Assembly (NCBI RefSeq): GCF_010509575.1
Contig: NZ_CP048437.1
Span: 2,604,001 to 2,668,000, forward strand
Direction: 5' to 3'
Source of the DNA: Faecalibacterium duncaniae
GTDB taxonomy: Bacteria > Bacillota > Clostridia > Oscillospirales > Ruminococcaceae
Length of the DNA: 64,000 nt
The position numbers and the translations under genes were made by a program. Below, in pieces: positions 25,661 through 36,443 of this stretch. The first letter of the stretch is position 1. Each line of letters starts with the position of its first letter. The notes below the pieces were generated by a model. The model was not told the origin of the DNA, did no database searches, and saw nothing but the letters and a program-made list of their open reading frames with translations.

Positions 25661-26506
25661 TTAAATATACAGTGCCTGCTCCCGCTGGCTTTCCGCCGGG
25701 CTGAGGGGCCGCGCTGTCTGACCGGCCAAGGCCCGCCACTGTGCGGGGGATTGGCCGGTCTCTTTTTTGAACACCCGGCACAGGTAGTTGGCCCCCGAGA
25801 AGCCGCACAGGCTGGCTATGACATCCAGCGTGTATTCCCGGTGCAGGAGCAGCCGCATGGCTGCTTCCACCCGCACAGTGGTCAGGTAGCGCCCCGGGGG
25901 CACCCCTACGGCGGCAGTAAAGGTGCGGACAAGGTGGCTCTTGGAGACTCCCAGCCGTTCACTGAGCTCCTCCACACCGTACAGGCCAGCGTAGTTCTGG
26001 CGGATATCCTCAATGGCGGCCTCCACCAGCGGCGGCAGGGGCGGGGCGGCGCTGTCGGCCCCCGCAAGCTCACAGAGCAGGGCAAAGGCCAGCTGGCTGG
26101 CAGCCCGGCTGCGGGGCGTGTCGGCCTCGGCGGCAAGGCGGCCCAGCAGCTCTGCGGCGGCGGGGCAGGTCTCGCCCCGGGCCAGGAACGGCAGCTCCGT
26201 CAGCCCGGCAAGGAACTGCACCGCCGCCTGTCCGGTCAGCTGGATGCAGAGCAGGTGGCTCTCCCCTTCCGGGGTCAGGGTCAACGGGGCACGGCTCAGT
26301 ACCAGATGGCCCGCCGCCGCGCTCTGGGGCGGCAGGATCAGTGCGCTGCCCGCCGGGGAGGGCGAGGCATCGGTCAGGCTGGCAGTGCATCTGCCGCTGG
26401 AGATCAGGCAGACCCACAGCCCCTCGCCGGTCAGGGTCAGGGGTTCTTTGGGCTGGATATCCCGCACCACGCCAAGGGCTGCGGTGCTTGTCCAATCATA
26501 AAGCAA
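25661..26506 (-). CDS. AraC-family transcriptional regulator
   Basis: A 281-residue regulator that starts at TTG (26506): GAGGTG lies about seven bases upstream, and no ATG occurs until late in the protein. N-terminal part is a cupin-like arm (SALILPPQSAAAGHLVLSRAPLTL). The C-terminal hundred residues have both AraC helix-turn-helices (YGVEELSERLGVSKSHLVRTFTAAVG and TLDVIASLCGFSGANYLCRVFKKETGQSP). It diverges from the sugar ABC ATPase gene and converges on the MATE gene. Either may be its target; no ligand can be named. Confidence 0.9.
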   Translation of the reverse strand: MLYDWTSTAALGVVRDIQPKEPLTLTGEGLWVCLISSGRCTASLTDASPSPAGSALILPPQSAAAGHLVLSRAPLTLTPEGESHLLCIQLTGQAAVQFLAGLTELPFLARGETCPAAAELLGRLAAEADTPRSRAASQLAFALLCELAGADSAAPPLPPLVEAAIEDIRQNYAGLYGVEELSERLGVSKSHLVRTFTAAVGVPPGRYLTTVRVEAAMRLLLHREYTLDVIASLCGFSGANYLCRVFKKETGQSPAQWRALAGQTARPLSPAESQREQALYI

Positions 26507-26633
26507 TATCTGACACCTCGAATCAATAAAATGCTATTTTATATCACAAAGTTATCTGTTATTATAATACCAACGAGAGCGTGCACCGTCAAGGTGCCGT
26601 AACATAGAAAAATTTTAATGGAGGCAATGACCT

Positions 26634-27749
<1,116 letters not shown>

Positions 27750-27786
27750 GTTCTCCAGGGATCATCTTTTGATCCTCCTAATAAGC

Positions 27787-27822
27787 AAAAGCCGCCGGGA
27801 AGCGATTTCCGGCGGCTTTTGT
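27787..27822 (+). terminator. Terminator after msmK
   Basis: AAAGCCGCCGG, a nine-base loop, CCGGCGGCTTTTGTCT. Confidence 0.85.
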
Positions 27823-27864
27823 CTAAAAGAACACACATTGGAACATTATAAGGGAGATTTCACC

Positions 27865-28161
27865 ATGGAACACATGATGCTTCTGGTCACCTACCGTATG
27901 CTCCCCGGCCAGCGGGACGCTTTTCTGCAGGAGGTTGCCGCTGCCGGCATTCTGGCAAAGGTCCAGCAGGAGGACGGTTTTGAGCGCTACGATTACTACC
28001 TGAGCGCCGCCGACCCGGACGAGCTGCTCATCGTTGAGGAGTGGGACTCCGAAGCCCAGCAGCAGGCCCACGTAAACACCGACCACATGGCCCAGCTCCG
28101 CGCCATCAAGGAGAAGCATGTTGCTTCCACTGCGATGCAGCGCATTGCCAAAGCCGACTGA
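27865..28161 (+). CDS. ABM-fold (quinol monooxygenase-like) small protein
   Basis: A 98-residue protein with the ferredoxin-like dimeric fold of antibiotic biosynthesis monooxygenases (YgiN-like): MLLVTYRMLPGQRDAFLQEV, FERYDYYLSAADPDELLIVEEWDSEAQQQAHVNTDHMAQL. Enzymes of this fold oxidise quinols or degrade haem without a classic cofactor, but the reaction here is unknown. ATG at 27865 follows AAGGGAG. It stands alone between two terminators. Confidence 0.85.
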   Translation: MEHMMLLVTYRMLPGQRDAFLQEVAAAGILAKVQQEDGFERYDYYLSAADPDELLIVEEWDSEAQQQAHVNTDHMAQLRAIKEKHVASTAMQRIAKAD

Positions 28162-28176
28162 GCACGAGAGGATAGA

Positions 28177-28216
28177 AAAGCACCCGCAGCCTGCTGGCTG
28201 CGGGTGCTTTTTTCAA
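28177..28216. terminator. Bidirectional terminator
   Basis: AAAAGCACCCGCAGCC, TGCT, GGCTGCGGGTGCTTTTTT lies between the ABM gene and the end of the permease operon on the other strand and can serve both. Confidence 0.9.
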
Positions 28217-28233
28217 AGGAGAGAAGGGAATGC

Positions 28234-29100
28234 TCAGCCCTTGACACCGCCCAGTGCAACACCACGGACGATGAACTTGGACAGCAACAGATAAACAATG
28301 ATCACAGGCAGGATGGCAATGGCCACCAGCATATAGACCTTGCCCATATCGAACTTGAGGAAGTCGGCACTGCGGAGCTGTGCAATGAGGATGGGCAGGG
28401 TCTTTTTGTCTGCCGTATCCAGCACCAGTGCGGGGATGAAGTAGTTGTTCCAGCTGGACACAAAGGAGAAGATGGCCTGCACCGCCAGAGCGGGCTTCAT
28501 AATGGGAAGCACGATATGGTTGAAGGTGTAGAACTCCCCTGCGCCATCAATGCGGGCGGCTTCCACGATCTCCATGGGCAGGCTGGCATCCAGATACTGC
28601 TTCATAAAGAAGAACACCGCCGGGGCCGCAATGCTGGGGATGATGAGGGGAATGAAGCTGTTCTTCAGGCCCATCTTCGTGATGAGCTGCAGGAAGCCCA
28701 GCGCCGAGACCTGGGTCGGCATGGTCATAATGAGCAGGATGATGGCAAACGCCGCCTTTTTGAACCGGAAGTTATAGGCGTAGATGCCGTAGGCTGTCAG
28801 AGCCGAAAAATAGACGCTGAGGGCAGCCGAGCAGCCGGACACGATCAGGCTGTTCCGCACACCAGTCAGCACCGGGATGTTGGCATCCGACAGCACGTTT
28901 TTCAGGTTGGTCATCAAGGATCTGCCCGGCAGAAAGGAAAAGCCCTTCTGGATCTCAAAATGGGTGCGAGTGGAATTGATGACCAGCACATAGAAGAAGA
29001 ACAGGCATAAAAAGCTCAGCAGCACCAGCGCCGCATAGCACACCGTGCGGCGGGCCGCAAGGGTCGCTTTTTCGGATCTTGTCTTGACTGCGTGTGACAT
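28234..29100 (-). CDS. Sugar ABC permease, MalG type
   Basis: A 288-residue permease with six membrane segments and the MalG-type EAA loop (MEIVEAARIDGAGEFYTFNHIVLPIMKPAL) at residues about 185-215. It is the second inner-membrane subunit for the importer encoded with the binding protein at 30190. ATG at 29100 overlaps the stop of the previous permease (TAATG), so translation is coupled. Substrate inferred as cellobiose or cello-oligosaccharide from the neighbouring phosphorylase and shared operators. Confidence 0.93.
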   Translation of the reverse strand: MSHAVKTRSEKATLAARRTVCYAALVLLSFLCLFFFYVLVINSTRTHFEIQKGFSFLPGRSLMTNLKNVLSDANIPVLTGVRNSLIVSGCSAALSVYFSALTAYGIYAYNFRFKKAAFAIILLIMTMPTQVSALGFLQLITKMGLKNSFIPLIIPSIAAPAVFFFMKQYLDASLPMEIVEAARIDGAGEFYTFNHIVLPIMKPALAVQAIFSFVSSWNNYFIPALVLDTADKKTLPILIAQLRSADFLKFDMGKVYMLVAIAILPVIIVYLLLSKFIVRGVALGGVKG

Positions 29101-30077
29101 TATGCTTTTCCTCCCTTCACCTGTTTGGCCGCCTGCCTGTGGGCCTTGCGCTCGGCCTTGCTCAGGCCGTCGTCCTCCTTGGTCAGGGCCATGTAAACGA
29201 TCACGCAGAGCACTGCGCACACCAGGAACAGCACCACCGAGACCGCGCCGGCCATGCCGTAGTTCTTGCTGAACAGGTGGTTGTTCAGGTACATGATCAT
29301 GGTGGTGGAGGTGCGGTCGGGGCCGCCCTTGCCGTTGGTCAGGATCTGCGGCACATCGAACATCTGCAGGCCGCCGATCATCGAAGTGATCATCACATAG
29401 ACCAGGATCGGCCGGATGAGTGGGATGGTGATCTTCCAGAACATCTGGTTCGGGGTGCAGCCGTCCAGCTCCGCTGCCTCATACAGGGTGGGGTCCACGC
29501 CCATGATGGCCGCCATCAGCATGATGGTCGTATTGCCAAACCACATCAGGAAGTTCATCAGGCCGATGAGGCCGCGGTTGCCCCAGACACTGTTCAGGAA
29601 GCTGAAGGGCTCCTTGAGGATGCCCATGCCCACCAGTGCAGCGTTCACAGGGCCGTTATCCGAGAACAGGGCAAAGAACAGCATGGCGAACGCCGAAGCC
29701 ATAATGAGGTTGGGCATGTAGATGACTGTCTTGAAGAAGGTCTGGCCCTTCAGCTTCAGGCGCAGGTCGGTGAACCAGGCCGCCAGCAGCAGCGAGATGG
29801 CGATCTGCGGGATGAAGCCGATGATCCAGAGCAGCAGCGTGTTGCCAAAGTATTTGGGCAGGTCGGTTGCAAACAGGGTGATGTAGTTCTTCAGGCCCAC
29901 AAAGGTGGGGCCGATGATCTTCAGGCCGCTGCGGTAATATTCAAAAAAGCTGTAATAGATCGTAGACCCCAGTGGGATGAGCTGGAACAGCGCAAAGATG
30001 AGGAAGAACGGTGCAATGAAGATATAGCCCCACTTTGCATAGCTGATCGAGCCGTTCTTCTTTGGTTTTGCTCCCAT
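29100..30077 (-). CDS. Sugar ABC permease, MalF type
   Basis: A 325-residue permease. ATG at 30077 follows AGGAGGGC; the twelve upstream codons are excluded. About six membrane segments (GYIFIAPFFLIFALFQLIPLG first), an EAA loop with YEAAELDGCTPNQMFWKITIPLIRP near 205-230 and a charged C-terminal tail rich in Lys. It pairs with the MalG-type subunit downstream. Confidence 0.93.
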   Translation of the reverse strand: MGAKPKKNGSISYAKWGYIFIAPFFLIFALFQLIPLGSTIYYSFFEYYRSGLKIIGPTFVGLKNYITLFATDLPKYFGNTLLLWIIGFIPQIAISLLLAAWFTDLRLKLKGQTFFKTVIYMPNLIMASAFAMLFFALFSDNGPVNAALVGMGILKEPFSFLNSVWGNRGLIGLMNFLMWFGNTTIMLMAAIMGVDPTLYEAAELDGCTPNQMFWKITIPLIRPILVYVMITSMIGGLQMFDVPQILTNGKGGPDRTSTTMIMYLNNHLFSKNYGMAGAVSVVLFLVCAVLCVIVYMALTKEDDGLSKAERKAHRQAAKQVKGGKA

Positions 30078-30116
30078 AGTAACTGCCCTCCTGACGTACA
30101 CTGCCCAAAGCAAAAC

Positions 30117-30148
30117 GGGGCGGGCGGGATCAGCGTCCGGCCCGCCCC
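30117..30148 (-). other. Stem-loop between binding-protein and permease genes
   Basis: GGGGCGGGC (30117-30125) and GCCCGCCCC (30140-30148) form a strong stem without T-tract. Such hairpins commonly protect the abundant binding-protein mRNA from 3' decay while letting some transcription pass to the permeases. Confidence 0.65.
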
Positions 30149-30189
30149 ATTCAGATTCGGTTCAAAAGGTTTTCAGGTTCCGGCTGCGC

Positions 30190-31629
30190 TTATGCGGGCC
30201 AGACCACATCGGTCAGCTCGGGGTACTTTTCCTTGATGGCGGTCTCGAAGTTTGCCTTTGCGGTATCCTCGTCCACCGTGCCGGTAAAGTAATCCTTGAA
30301 GGCATTCTGGAAGCTCTCGTTCAGGCCCTGATCGTACGGGCCTGCATTGGACATATCGATCTTCTTTGCAGCTTCTGCAAACAGGGCGATATGGTTCTGG
30401 CCGCCCAGGAAGTCGGAGGCATAATCGCTGTTTGCGATCTCTTCCATGGCCTTCTCGTTGTTGGTGTAATCCTGCGTATCCAGGGTGATCTGCTTCATAA
30501 TGGCTTCGTCGCAGGTCAGCTTCTGCATCACGTCGCGGATGATATCGGTATTATCGGTACCGGCTGCCGCGCAGATCCAGGTGCCGCCCCAGTAATAGGG
30601 CTGAGGACCTTCGCAGACTGCGTAATCGCCGTAGATGCCGTTGCCCACTTCTTCCTTGCCGCCCTCGGCCACAGGGGTCTCCAGAGAGTTGCCCAGCAGG
30701 GTGAAATTGATGCCCCAGGTGGAATAGAAGAAGCCAAACACCTTGCCGCTCGGGCCCTGATCGGCTGCCCACTGGCTGTCCCACAGGCTGGACTTGTTGT
30801 TGTAGCCCTTATCGGTGTACTCCTTGGTCTGATCGACCCACTTCATAATGTTGGGGTCTACCTTGACGGTCGTGCCGTCCACCCAGGGAGCGTCCACGTT
30901 GTTGGAGAAGGTACGGTAAGCATCATCGAAGCCGGACAGCATCTTGTAGCCCTTTGCAGAGGCCTGTGCAGCCACCTCGTTGAACTTATCCCAATCGGAC
31001 AGATGGCTCTGCACCTCGGTGGGATCATCGGTGCCCAGCACTTCCTTGGCGATGCTGCGGCGGTATGCGAACAGACCGGGGGTCGCCTGCCAGGTGGTGC
31101 CGCGCTGGCTGCCGTCCACGCTGACAATATCCTTGGTGTACTGGTACTGACCAGCCAGATCGGCATCGGTCAGGCCGATGTCTGCCTTGACATCCAGCGC
31201 GTAATCGGAATCCACATACTTCAATGCGTAGTCAGCCTCGATCAGGAAGATATCTACCTTGTCATCATCGGCGGCGGAGTCCTGATTCAGCAGGGCCTCA
31301 TCCAGCTTATTCTGGTAGTTGTTGTTCTCGTTGGCGTTGATGGTCCACTTGACAACGGTGCCATCTTTCAGGGTGGTGGTGGATTTGTCCTCCGCGATGG
31401 AGGCGACCTCGGGGTAATAGTTATTGAAGCGGCCCTGGAACTCGTCGTTCCAGCACCAGATATTCAGCACCTTGCCCTGAGCTGCCGGAGCAGCGGAAGC
31501 GGCGGAAGAAGCTGCGGCAGAGGATGCCGCGCCGGTAGAAGAAGAGGAGCCGCCGCATGCGCTCAGCGCTGCACTGATGGTAACTGCACCGGAAGCCAGC
31601 AGGAAATTACGACGCGAAATCTTTCTCAT
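30190..31629 (-). CDS. Sugar-binding lipoprotein (ABC family 1)
   Basis: A 479-residue Tat lipoprotein (signal ISRRNFLLASG, lipobox LSACG, then Ser/Ala linker). The mature part has family 1 features: KVLNIWCWNDEFQGRFNNYYPEV, VDIFLIEADYALKYVDSD, TWQATPGLFAYRRSIAKEVLG and a Trp-rich cleft (FYSTWGINFTLLG, YYWGGTWICAA). It captures a disaccharide or oligosaccharide for the 28234/29100 permeases. The start follows AAGGAGG; 84 bases separate it from lacI upstream, so lacI and transporter form one operon. A LacI-type palindrome lies at 31658-31672. Confidence 0.92.
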   Translation of the reverse strand: MRKISRRNFLLASGAVTISAALSACGGSSSSTGAASSAAASSAASAAPAAQGKVLNIWCWNDEFQGRFNNYYPEVASIAEDKSTTTLKDGTVVKWTINANENNNYQNKLDEALLNQDSAADDDKVDIFLIEADYALKYVDSDYALDVKADIGLTDADLAGQYQYTKDIVSVDGSQRGTTWQATPGLFAYRRSIAKEVLGTDDPTEVQSHLSDWDKFNEVAAQASAKGYKMLSGFDDAYRTFSNNVDAPWVDGTTVKVDPNIMKWVDQTKEYTDKGYNNKSSLWDSQWAADQGPSGKVFGFFYSTWGINFTLLGNSLETPVAEGGKEEVGNGIYGDYAVCEGPQPYYWGGTWICAAAGTDNTDIIRDVMQKLTCDEAIMKQITLDTQDYTNNEKAMEEIANSDYASDFLGGQNHIALFAEAAKKIDMSNAGPYDQGLNESFQNAFKDYFTGTVDEDTAKANFETAIKEKYPELTDVVWPA

Positions 31630-31657
31630 AATGAAAAACCTCCTTCAATGGTTTTCG

Positions 31658-31672
31658 TGAAAAAGCGTTTCA
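31658..31672. promoter_or_regulatory. LacI-type operator before the binding-protein gene
   Basis: TGAAAAAGCGTTTCA, a 15-base palindrome with arms TGAAA/TTTCA, resembling LacI/CcpA-type sites. It differs from the two 17-bp copies upstream of lacI, so CcpA is an alternative binder. Confidence 0.55.
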
Positions 31673-31713
31673 AATTCAAGGCTCCGGTTCGCCCGGAACC
31701 AAATCCAACCCAT

Positions 31714-32724
31714 TCATTCGATGCTGCGCACCGAGCCGCCCTCCAGCAGTTTTCCTGTCACCGGGATCTGCTCGGCCAACGTCACACGGGGGTGCTCGAT
31801 CATCTGCACCAGTTTATCTGCTGCCATCCGGCCCAGCATTCTGGTGTTCTGCTGCCAGGTCACCAGCTGGGGTTTCATCACGCGGGAGAGGTAAATGCCG
31901 TCATATCCCATCACGGAAATATCCTCCGGGATGCTCAGGCCCGCTTCCTGCAGAGCGATGCAGCCGCCCATGGCCGAGAAATCATCGGGAAAAAGGATGC
32001 AGGTGGGCCGCTGGGGCATTGCCAGCAGGGCCCGGGTCTCCTCGGCACAGCGGTCGGGATCGTGATACACACCGCTGCGCACATATTCTTCGGGGACCTG
32101 CAGCCCCAGCTCCGCGCAGCTCTTGTAGAAGCCTGCCAGCCGGTTCTCCGTCACCGCCGTGCGCTCGCCATGGATAAAGGCGATGCGGCGGTGGCCGTTG
32201 GCGTAGGCGTACCGCACCAGCGCCGAAAGCCCGTTGACATTATCGGAAAGGACCGCCATCCGGTTGTTGAACACATGGTCGATGGTCACCACCGGCACAT
32301 CACTGTTGACCAGCTCCACCACCTGCGGATCGTTGAAATCCACGCAGGCGATCACCGCTCCGTCCACGCCCCGGTAGTGGCAGTGCTCCAGATAGGTCAT
32401 TGTTCTGCCGCCGAGGTTCCGGTTGACAAAGGTGATATCGTAGCCCAGCTTTTCCACCTGCACCTTGAAGCTGTCCAGCACCGCCGAAAAGTACTCGTGG
32501 GCCAGGCCGCTCTGCCGCTCGTCCACAAACAGAACGCCAAGGTTGTAGGTACGGTTGGTCTTCATTGCGCGGGCCGCCATATTGGGCACATAGCCCATCC
32601 GACGGGCCGCCTCGCGGACACGGTCGCGGGTCGCAGCAGAGATGTCCGACTGGCCATTGAGCGCTTTGCTCACCGTTGCCACCGAGACACCGCATTCACG
32701 CGCCAGATCTTTTAAGGATGACAT
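31714..32724 (-). CDS. LacI-family repressor of the cellobiose module
   Basis: A 336-residue regulator. ATG at 32724 starts MSSLKDLARECGVSVATVSKALNGQSDISAATRDRV, the classic LacI helix-turn-helix, followed by the hinge NMAARAMKTNRT and a periplasmic-binding-like sensor domain. It diverges from cellobiose phosphorylase and precedes the transporter genes on the same strand. An exact operator copy covers its own promoter, so autoregulation is likely. The inducer is probably cellobiose or a cellodextrin (inference). Confidence 0.93.
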   Translation of the reverse strand: MSSLKDLARECGVSVATVSKALNGQSDISAATRDRVREAARRMGYVPNMAARAMKTNRTYNLGVLFVDERQSGLAHEYFSAVLDSFKVQVEKLGYDITFVNRNLGGRTMTYLEHCHYRGVDGAVIACVDFNDPQVVELVNSDVPVVTIDHVFNNRMAVLSDNVNGLSALVRYAYANGHRRIAFIHGERTAVTENRLAGFYKSCAELGLQVPEEYVRSGVYHDPDRCAEETRALLAMPQRPTCILFPDDFSAMGGCIALQEAGLSIPEDISVMGYDGIYLSRVMKPQLVTWQQNTRMLGRMAADKLVQMIEHPRVTLAEQIPVTGKLLEGGSVRSIE

Positions 32725-32770
32725 TTCGCCGCCCTCCCTCACAGGGACCCGCTCAGGGCTCCCGAACGAA

Positions 32771-32787
32771 TCCTAAATCGTTTTCGC
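32771..32787. promoter_or_regulatory. Operator copy 1 (lacI side)
   Basis: TCCTAAATCGTTTTCGC, identical to 33080-33096, just downstream of the lacI -10 box. The core TAAATCGTTTTC is a near-palindrome centred on CG, typical of LacI-family sites. A shorter ATCGTTTTCG also occurs at 32905-32914. Confidence 0.8.
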
Positions 32788-32793
32788 AATTTC

Positions 32794-32822
32794 AATATAG
32801 CGCACTTTGCACTAAAAATCAA
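32794..32822 (-). promoter_or_regulatory. Promoter of lacI and the transporter operon
   Basis: Minus strand TTGATT (32822-32817), 17 bases, TATATT (32799-32794). Confidence 0.7.
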
Positions 32823-33012
32823 GCAGAAGAAGAAAAGTTTTATCTCAAAAGTCTGCATTTCAGCAGATTGCGAGATTTCATTTCCTCAGAATTATGCAGT
32901 CTGTATCGTTTTCGTTACATTTCGTTACCGTTCGATAATTTTTTCGTTCCCATACCGGTTTCCACCCCTGAACCAGCCCGCTGCACCCTTGTTGTATATT
33001 TCAGGTCCGCTC

Positions 33013-33041
33013 TTGATTTTTCCCGCAGGATAGACTATTCT
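33013..33041 (+). promoter_or_regulatory. Promoter of cellobiose phosphorylase
   Basis: TTGATT (33013-33018), 17 bases, TATTCT (33036-33041). The start site would fall near 33048, upstream of operator copy 2. Confidence 0.65.
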
Positions 33042-33079
33042 TAGGGTGACAAGTGCCTTTCCCACCCTTGGGCCGCAAA

Positions 33080-33096
33080 TCCTAAATCGTTTTCGC
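33080..33096. promoter_or_regulatory. Operator copy 2 (phosphorylase side)
   Basis: TCCTAAATCGTTTTCGC, identical over 17 bases to copy 1, in the leader of the phosphorylase gene. A repressor bound here would block elongation. Confidence 0.8.
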
Positions 33097-33147
33097 CATC
33101 AAATGATTTCAGCATTTCCGGTTTACCCTATAAGGAGGAACAAGGCT

Positions 33148-35583
33148 ATGAGATTCGGACATTTTGATGATGCGCGCCGGGAATATGTGATCGACACGCC
33201 CCGCACTCCCCTGCCCTGGATCAACTATCTGGGCAGCGAGGACTTTTTCAGTCTGGTGTCCAACACCGGCGGCGGTTACAGCTTTTACCGGGATGCCCGG
33301 CTGCGGCGGCTGACCCGCTACCGCTACAATAATTCCCCGCTGGACATGGACGGCCACCGCATCTACATCAACGATGGCGGCACCATCTGGAACCCGGGCT
33401 GGCAGCCCGCCAAGACGGAACTGGACCGTTACACCTGCCGCCACGGTCTGGGCTACACGATCCTGCAGGGCGAGAAAAACGGCATTGCGGCCGCTCAGGA
33501 GTTGTTCGTGCCCCGGGGCGATGCCTGTGAGATCGACCGGCTGACGCTGGAAAACAAGACCGCTGCCCCCCGCACGCTGGACGTGTTCAGCTATGTGGAG
33601 TTCTGCCTGTGGGATGCCATGGACGACAGCTCCAATTTCCAGCGCAACTTTTCCACCGGCGAGGTGGAAGTGGTGGAAAGTGCCATCTATCATAAGACAG
33701 AGTACCGGGAGCGCCGGGATCACTACGCCGTGTTCTGGGCCAACGCCCCTGTTACCAGCTTCGACACCAGCCGGGATGCCTTCTGCGGCGTGTACGGCGG
33801 CCCCGTCGCACCGGAAGCGGTCAAAGCCGGTCACTGCTCGAACAGCATTGCCCACGGCTGGGCTCCGGTGGGTGCCCACCATTTCCATCTCACGCTGGCA
33901 CCGGGTGAGAAAAAGAGCATCATCTTCGGGCTGGGCTACATTGAAAACCCGGTCCGGGAAAAATTCAGCGCTCCCGGCATCATCAACAAAGCCCGGGCCG
34001 AGGCCATGATGGCCCGCTATGCCACCGATGCACAGGTGGATGCCGCCCGCAGGGCACTGGCCGACTACTGGCAGGAACTGCTCTCGGGCTGGCAGCTGAC
34101 CTCCGGCGAGGAAAAGCTGGACCGGATGGTGAGCCTGTGGAACCAGTATCAGTGCATGGTCACCTTCAACATGAGCCGCAGTGCCAGCTATTACGAGAGC
34201 GGCATCGGCCGCGGCATGGGGTTCCGGGATTCCTGTCAGGATCTGCTGGGCTTCGTCCACATGATTCCTTCCCGTGCACGGGAGCGCATTCTGGACATTG
34301 CTGCCACCCAGTTTGAGGACGGCAGTGCCTACCACCAGTACCAGCCCCTGACCAAAAAGGGCAACAGCGACGTGGGCAGCGGCTTCAACGATGACCCGCT
34401 CTGGCTCATTGCGTGCACCGCCGCCTATCTGCGGGAGACCGGTGACTGGTCGATCCTGGACGAGCCGGTTGCCTTTGACAACGACGTGACCCGAGCACAG
34501 CCCCTGATGGAGCATCTGCGCCGGAGCTTCCGCTACACCCATACCCATCTGGGCCCCCACGGCCTGCCCCTGATCGGCCGGGCCGACTGGAACGACTGCC
34601 TGAACCTGAACTGCTTCTCGGAGCACCCGGGCGAGAGCTTCCAGATCACCGGCCCCAGCGAGGGCCCCGTGGCTGAGAGCGTGTTCATTGCGGGCATGTT
34701 CGTGAAATACGGCCGCGAGTACGCCGAACTCTGTGACCACCTGCACCTCACCGAGGAGGCCGCCAGTGCCCGCACCGCCATTGACGCAGTAGAACAGGCC
34801 ACCCTGACCGCCGGCTGGGATGGCGCATGGTTCCGCCGTGCCTACGATGCCTTTGGTGCCCCCGTAGGCAGCAGGGAATGCGACGAGGGGCAGATCTTCA
34901 TCGAACCCCAGGGTATATGCGTGATGGCCGGGATCGGCCGGGAGACCGGTCAGGCCGAAGCCGCACTGAAGAGCGTGGAGGAGCGGCTGGACACCCCGTA
35001 CGGCGTGGTACTGCTCCAGCCCGCCTACACCACCTACCGGCTCAATCTGGGCGAGATCTCCAGCTATCCCCCGGGCTACAAGGAGAACGCCGGTATCTTC
35101 TGCCACAACAACCCATGGATCAGCTGTGCTGAGACCGTGCTGGGCCACGGTGACCGGGCCTTTGCTGTCTACAAAAAGACCTGTCCGGCCTATATCGAGG
35201 ACATCAGCGAGATCCACCGCACCGAACCCTACGTTTACAGCCAGATGGTGGCAGGCCGCGATGCCCCCACCTTCGGCGAGGCCAAGAACAGCTGGCTGAC
35301 CGGCACGGCGGCATGGACCTTCGTGAACGTGAGCCAGTACATTCTGGGCATCCAGCCCACTTTGGACGGCCTGCGCGTTGACCCCTGCATCCCCCACACG
35401 CTGGCAGGCTACACCGTCACCCGCCGTTACCGGGGTGCCGTGTACCACATCCGGGTGGAGAACCCCCACGCCGTGCAGAAGGGCGTGCAGAGCGTCACCG
35501 TGAACGGCGCTCCTATTGCGGGCACCCTCCTGCCGCTGGCAAAGGCCGGTGAAAGTGTAGAGGTCTCTGTCATTCTTGGATAA
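33148..35583 (+). CDS. cbpA: Cellobiose phosphorylase (GH94)
   Basis: An 811-residue cytoplasmic enzyme, the family's usual length, that splits cellobiose with phosphate into glucose 1-phosphate and glucose, saving ATP. ATG at 33148 follows AAGGAGGAACAAGG. Recognised by [58 protein letters not shown] and [15 protein letters not shown]; the general acid should be Asp483 in the last motif. The C-terminal blocks [22 protein letters not shown] and [15 protein letters not shown] are also typical. It is controlled with the divergent lacI-transporter operon. The symbol is by analogy; specificity for cellobiose over cellodextrin rests on similarity. Confidence 0.93.
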   Translation: MRFGHFDDARREYVIDTPRTPLPWINYLGSEDFFSLVSNTGGGYSFYRDARLRRLTRYRYNNSPLDMDGHRIYINDGGTIWNPGWQPAKTELDRYTCRHGLGYTILQGEKNGIAAAQELFVPRGDACEIDRLTLENKTAAPRTLDVFSYVEFCLWDAMDDSSNFQRNFSTGEVEVVESAIYHKTEYRERRDHYAVFWANAPVTSFDTSRDAFCGVYGGPVAPEAVKAGHCSNSIAHGWAPVGAHHFHLTLAPGEKKSIIFGLGYIENPVREKFSAPGIINKARAEAMMARYATDAQVDAARRALADYWQELLSGWQLTSGEEKLDRMVSLWNQYQCMVTFNMSRSASYYESGIGRGMGFRDSCQDLLGFVHMIPSRARERILDIAATQFEDGSAYHQYQPLTKKGNSDVGSGFNDDPLWLIACTAAYLRETGDWSILDEPVAFDNDVTRAQPLMEHLRRSFRYTHTHLGPHGLPLIGRADWNDCLNLNCFSEHPGESFQITGPSEGPVAESVFIAGMFVKYGREYAELCDHLHLTEEAASARTAIDAVEQATLTAGWDGAWFRRAYDAFGAPVGSRECDEGQIFIEPQGICVMAGIGRETGQAEAALKSVEERLDTPYGVVLLQPAYTTYRLNLGEISSYPPGYKENAGIFCHNNPWISCAETVLGHGDRAFAVYKKTCPAYIEDISEIHRTEPYVYSQMVAGRDAPTFGEAKNSWLTGTAAWTFVNVSQYILGIQPTLDGLRVDPCIPHTLAGYTVTRRYRGAVYHIRVENPHAVQKGVQSVTVNGAPIAGTLLPLAKAGESVEVSVILG

Positions 35584-35598
35584 CCTCCCTCACAGCAA

Positions 35599-35645
35599 AA
35601 AGACCGCCAAAGCAAGTAGAAACGCTTGCTCTGGCGGTCTTTTCA
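35599..35645. terminator. Terminator after cellobiose phosphorylase
   Basis: AGACCGCCA.AGCAAG / CTTGCT.TGGCGGTCTTTTC, an imperfect but strong stem between convergent genes. Confidence 0.85.
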
Positions 35646-35666
35646 ATACAGTTTTTTCAGTTCCAA

Positions 35667-36443
35667 TTACAGCATCCTGGAAAGGAAAGCCTTCAGACGA
35701 GGATGCTTGGGGTTCGAGAAGAGCTCCTGCGGGGGCTCATCTTCCTGGATCCTGCCCTCATCGATGAAGATGACGCGGTTGGACACCTCGCGGGCAAAGC
35801 CCATCTCGTGGGTGACCACCAGCATGGTGATGCCGGTGTGGGCCAGCTCCTTCATCAGCTCCAGCACCTCGCCGACCATCTCAGGGTCAAGGGCGGAGGT
35901 GGGCTCGTCGAACAGGATGACATCCGGGTCCATGGCCAGAGCGCGGGCAATGGCAATGCGCTGCTGCTGGCCGCCGGAAAGGCTCTTGGGGAACACATTG
36001 GCTTTATCGGACAGGCCGACACGGGCCAGCAGCTCCTCGGCACGCTTGGAAGCCTCCTCCTTGCTCTTGAGCTTGAGCAGCTCCGGGGCCAGGCAGAGGT
36101 TCTGCTTGACGGTCAGGTGGGGGAAGAGGTTGAAGTGCTGGAACACCATGCCCATCTTCTGGCGCACGGCATCGATGTGGGCATCATCCACCTCAATGCC
36201 CTCAAACTTGATGGAGCCGCCGGTGGGGATCTCCAGCCGGTTCAGGCAGCGCAGGAAGGTGGACTTGCCGCAGCCGGAGGGGCCGATCAGGCAGACCACA
36301 TCGCCGCGGTAGATGTCGATGTCGATGCCCTTCAGGACATCCAGGGTGGGGGTGGGCTGCTTTGCGCCCTTTTTGGCCTCACCGCCGTAGGTCTTGGTCA
36401 GACCACGGACTTCCAGGATCTTTTCAGCATGATTAGCGGTCAC
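35667..36443 (-). CDS. Polar amino acid ABC ATPase (GlnQ type)
   Basis: A 258-residue ATPase. I chose GTG at 36443, ten bases after AGGAGG; an upstream TTG at 36464 has no such site. Walker [11 protein letters not shown]-loop [12 protein letters not shown], signature [15 protein letters not shown], Walker [15 protein letters not shown] and [14 protein letters not shown] define the GlnQ/HisP group. It energises the permease whose gene it overlaps by 11 bases. Confidence 0.95.
   Translation of the reverse strand: MTANHAEKILEVRGLTKTYGGEAKKGAKQPTPTLDVLKGIDIDIYRGDVVCLIGPSGCGKSTFLRCLNRLEIPTGGSIKFEGIEVDDAHIDAVRQKMGMVFQHFNLFPHLTVKQNLCLAPELLKLKSKEEASKRAEELLARVGLSDKANVFPKSLSGGQQQRIAIARALAMDPDVILFDEPTSALDPEMVGEVLELMKELAHTGITMLVVTHEMGFAREVSNRVIFIDEGRIQEDEPPQELFSNPKHPRLKAFLSRML

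Noticed and set aside
33109..35469. A 786-codon open frame on the strand opposite cellobiose phosphorylase
   Set aside because: High third-position GC keeps antisense frames open; it has no ribosome-binding site or family motif and overlaps a clear enzyme gene.
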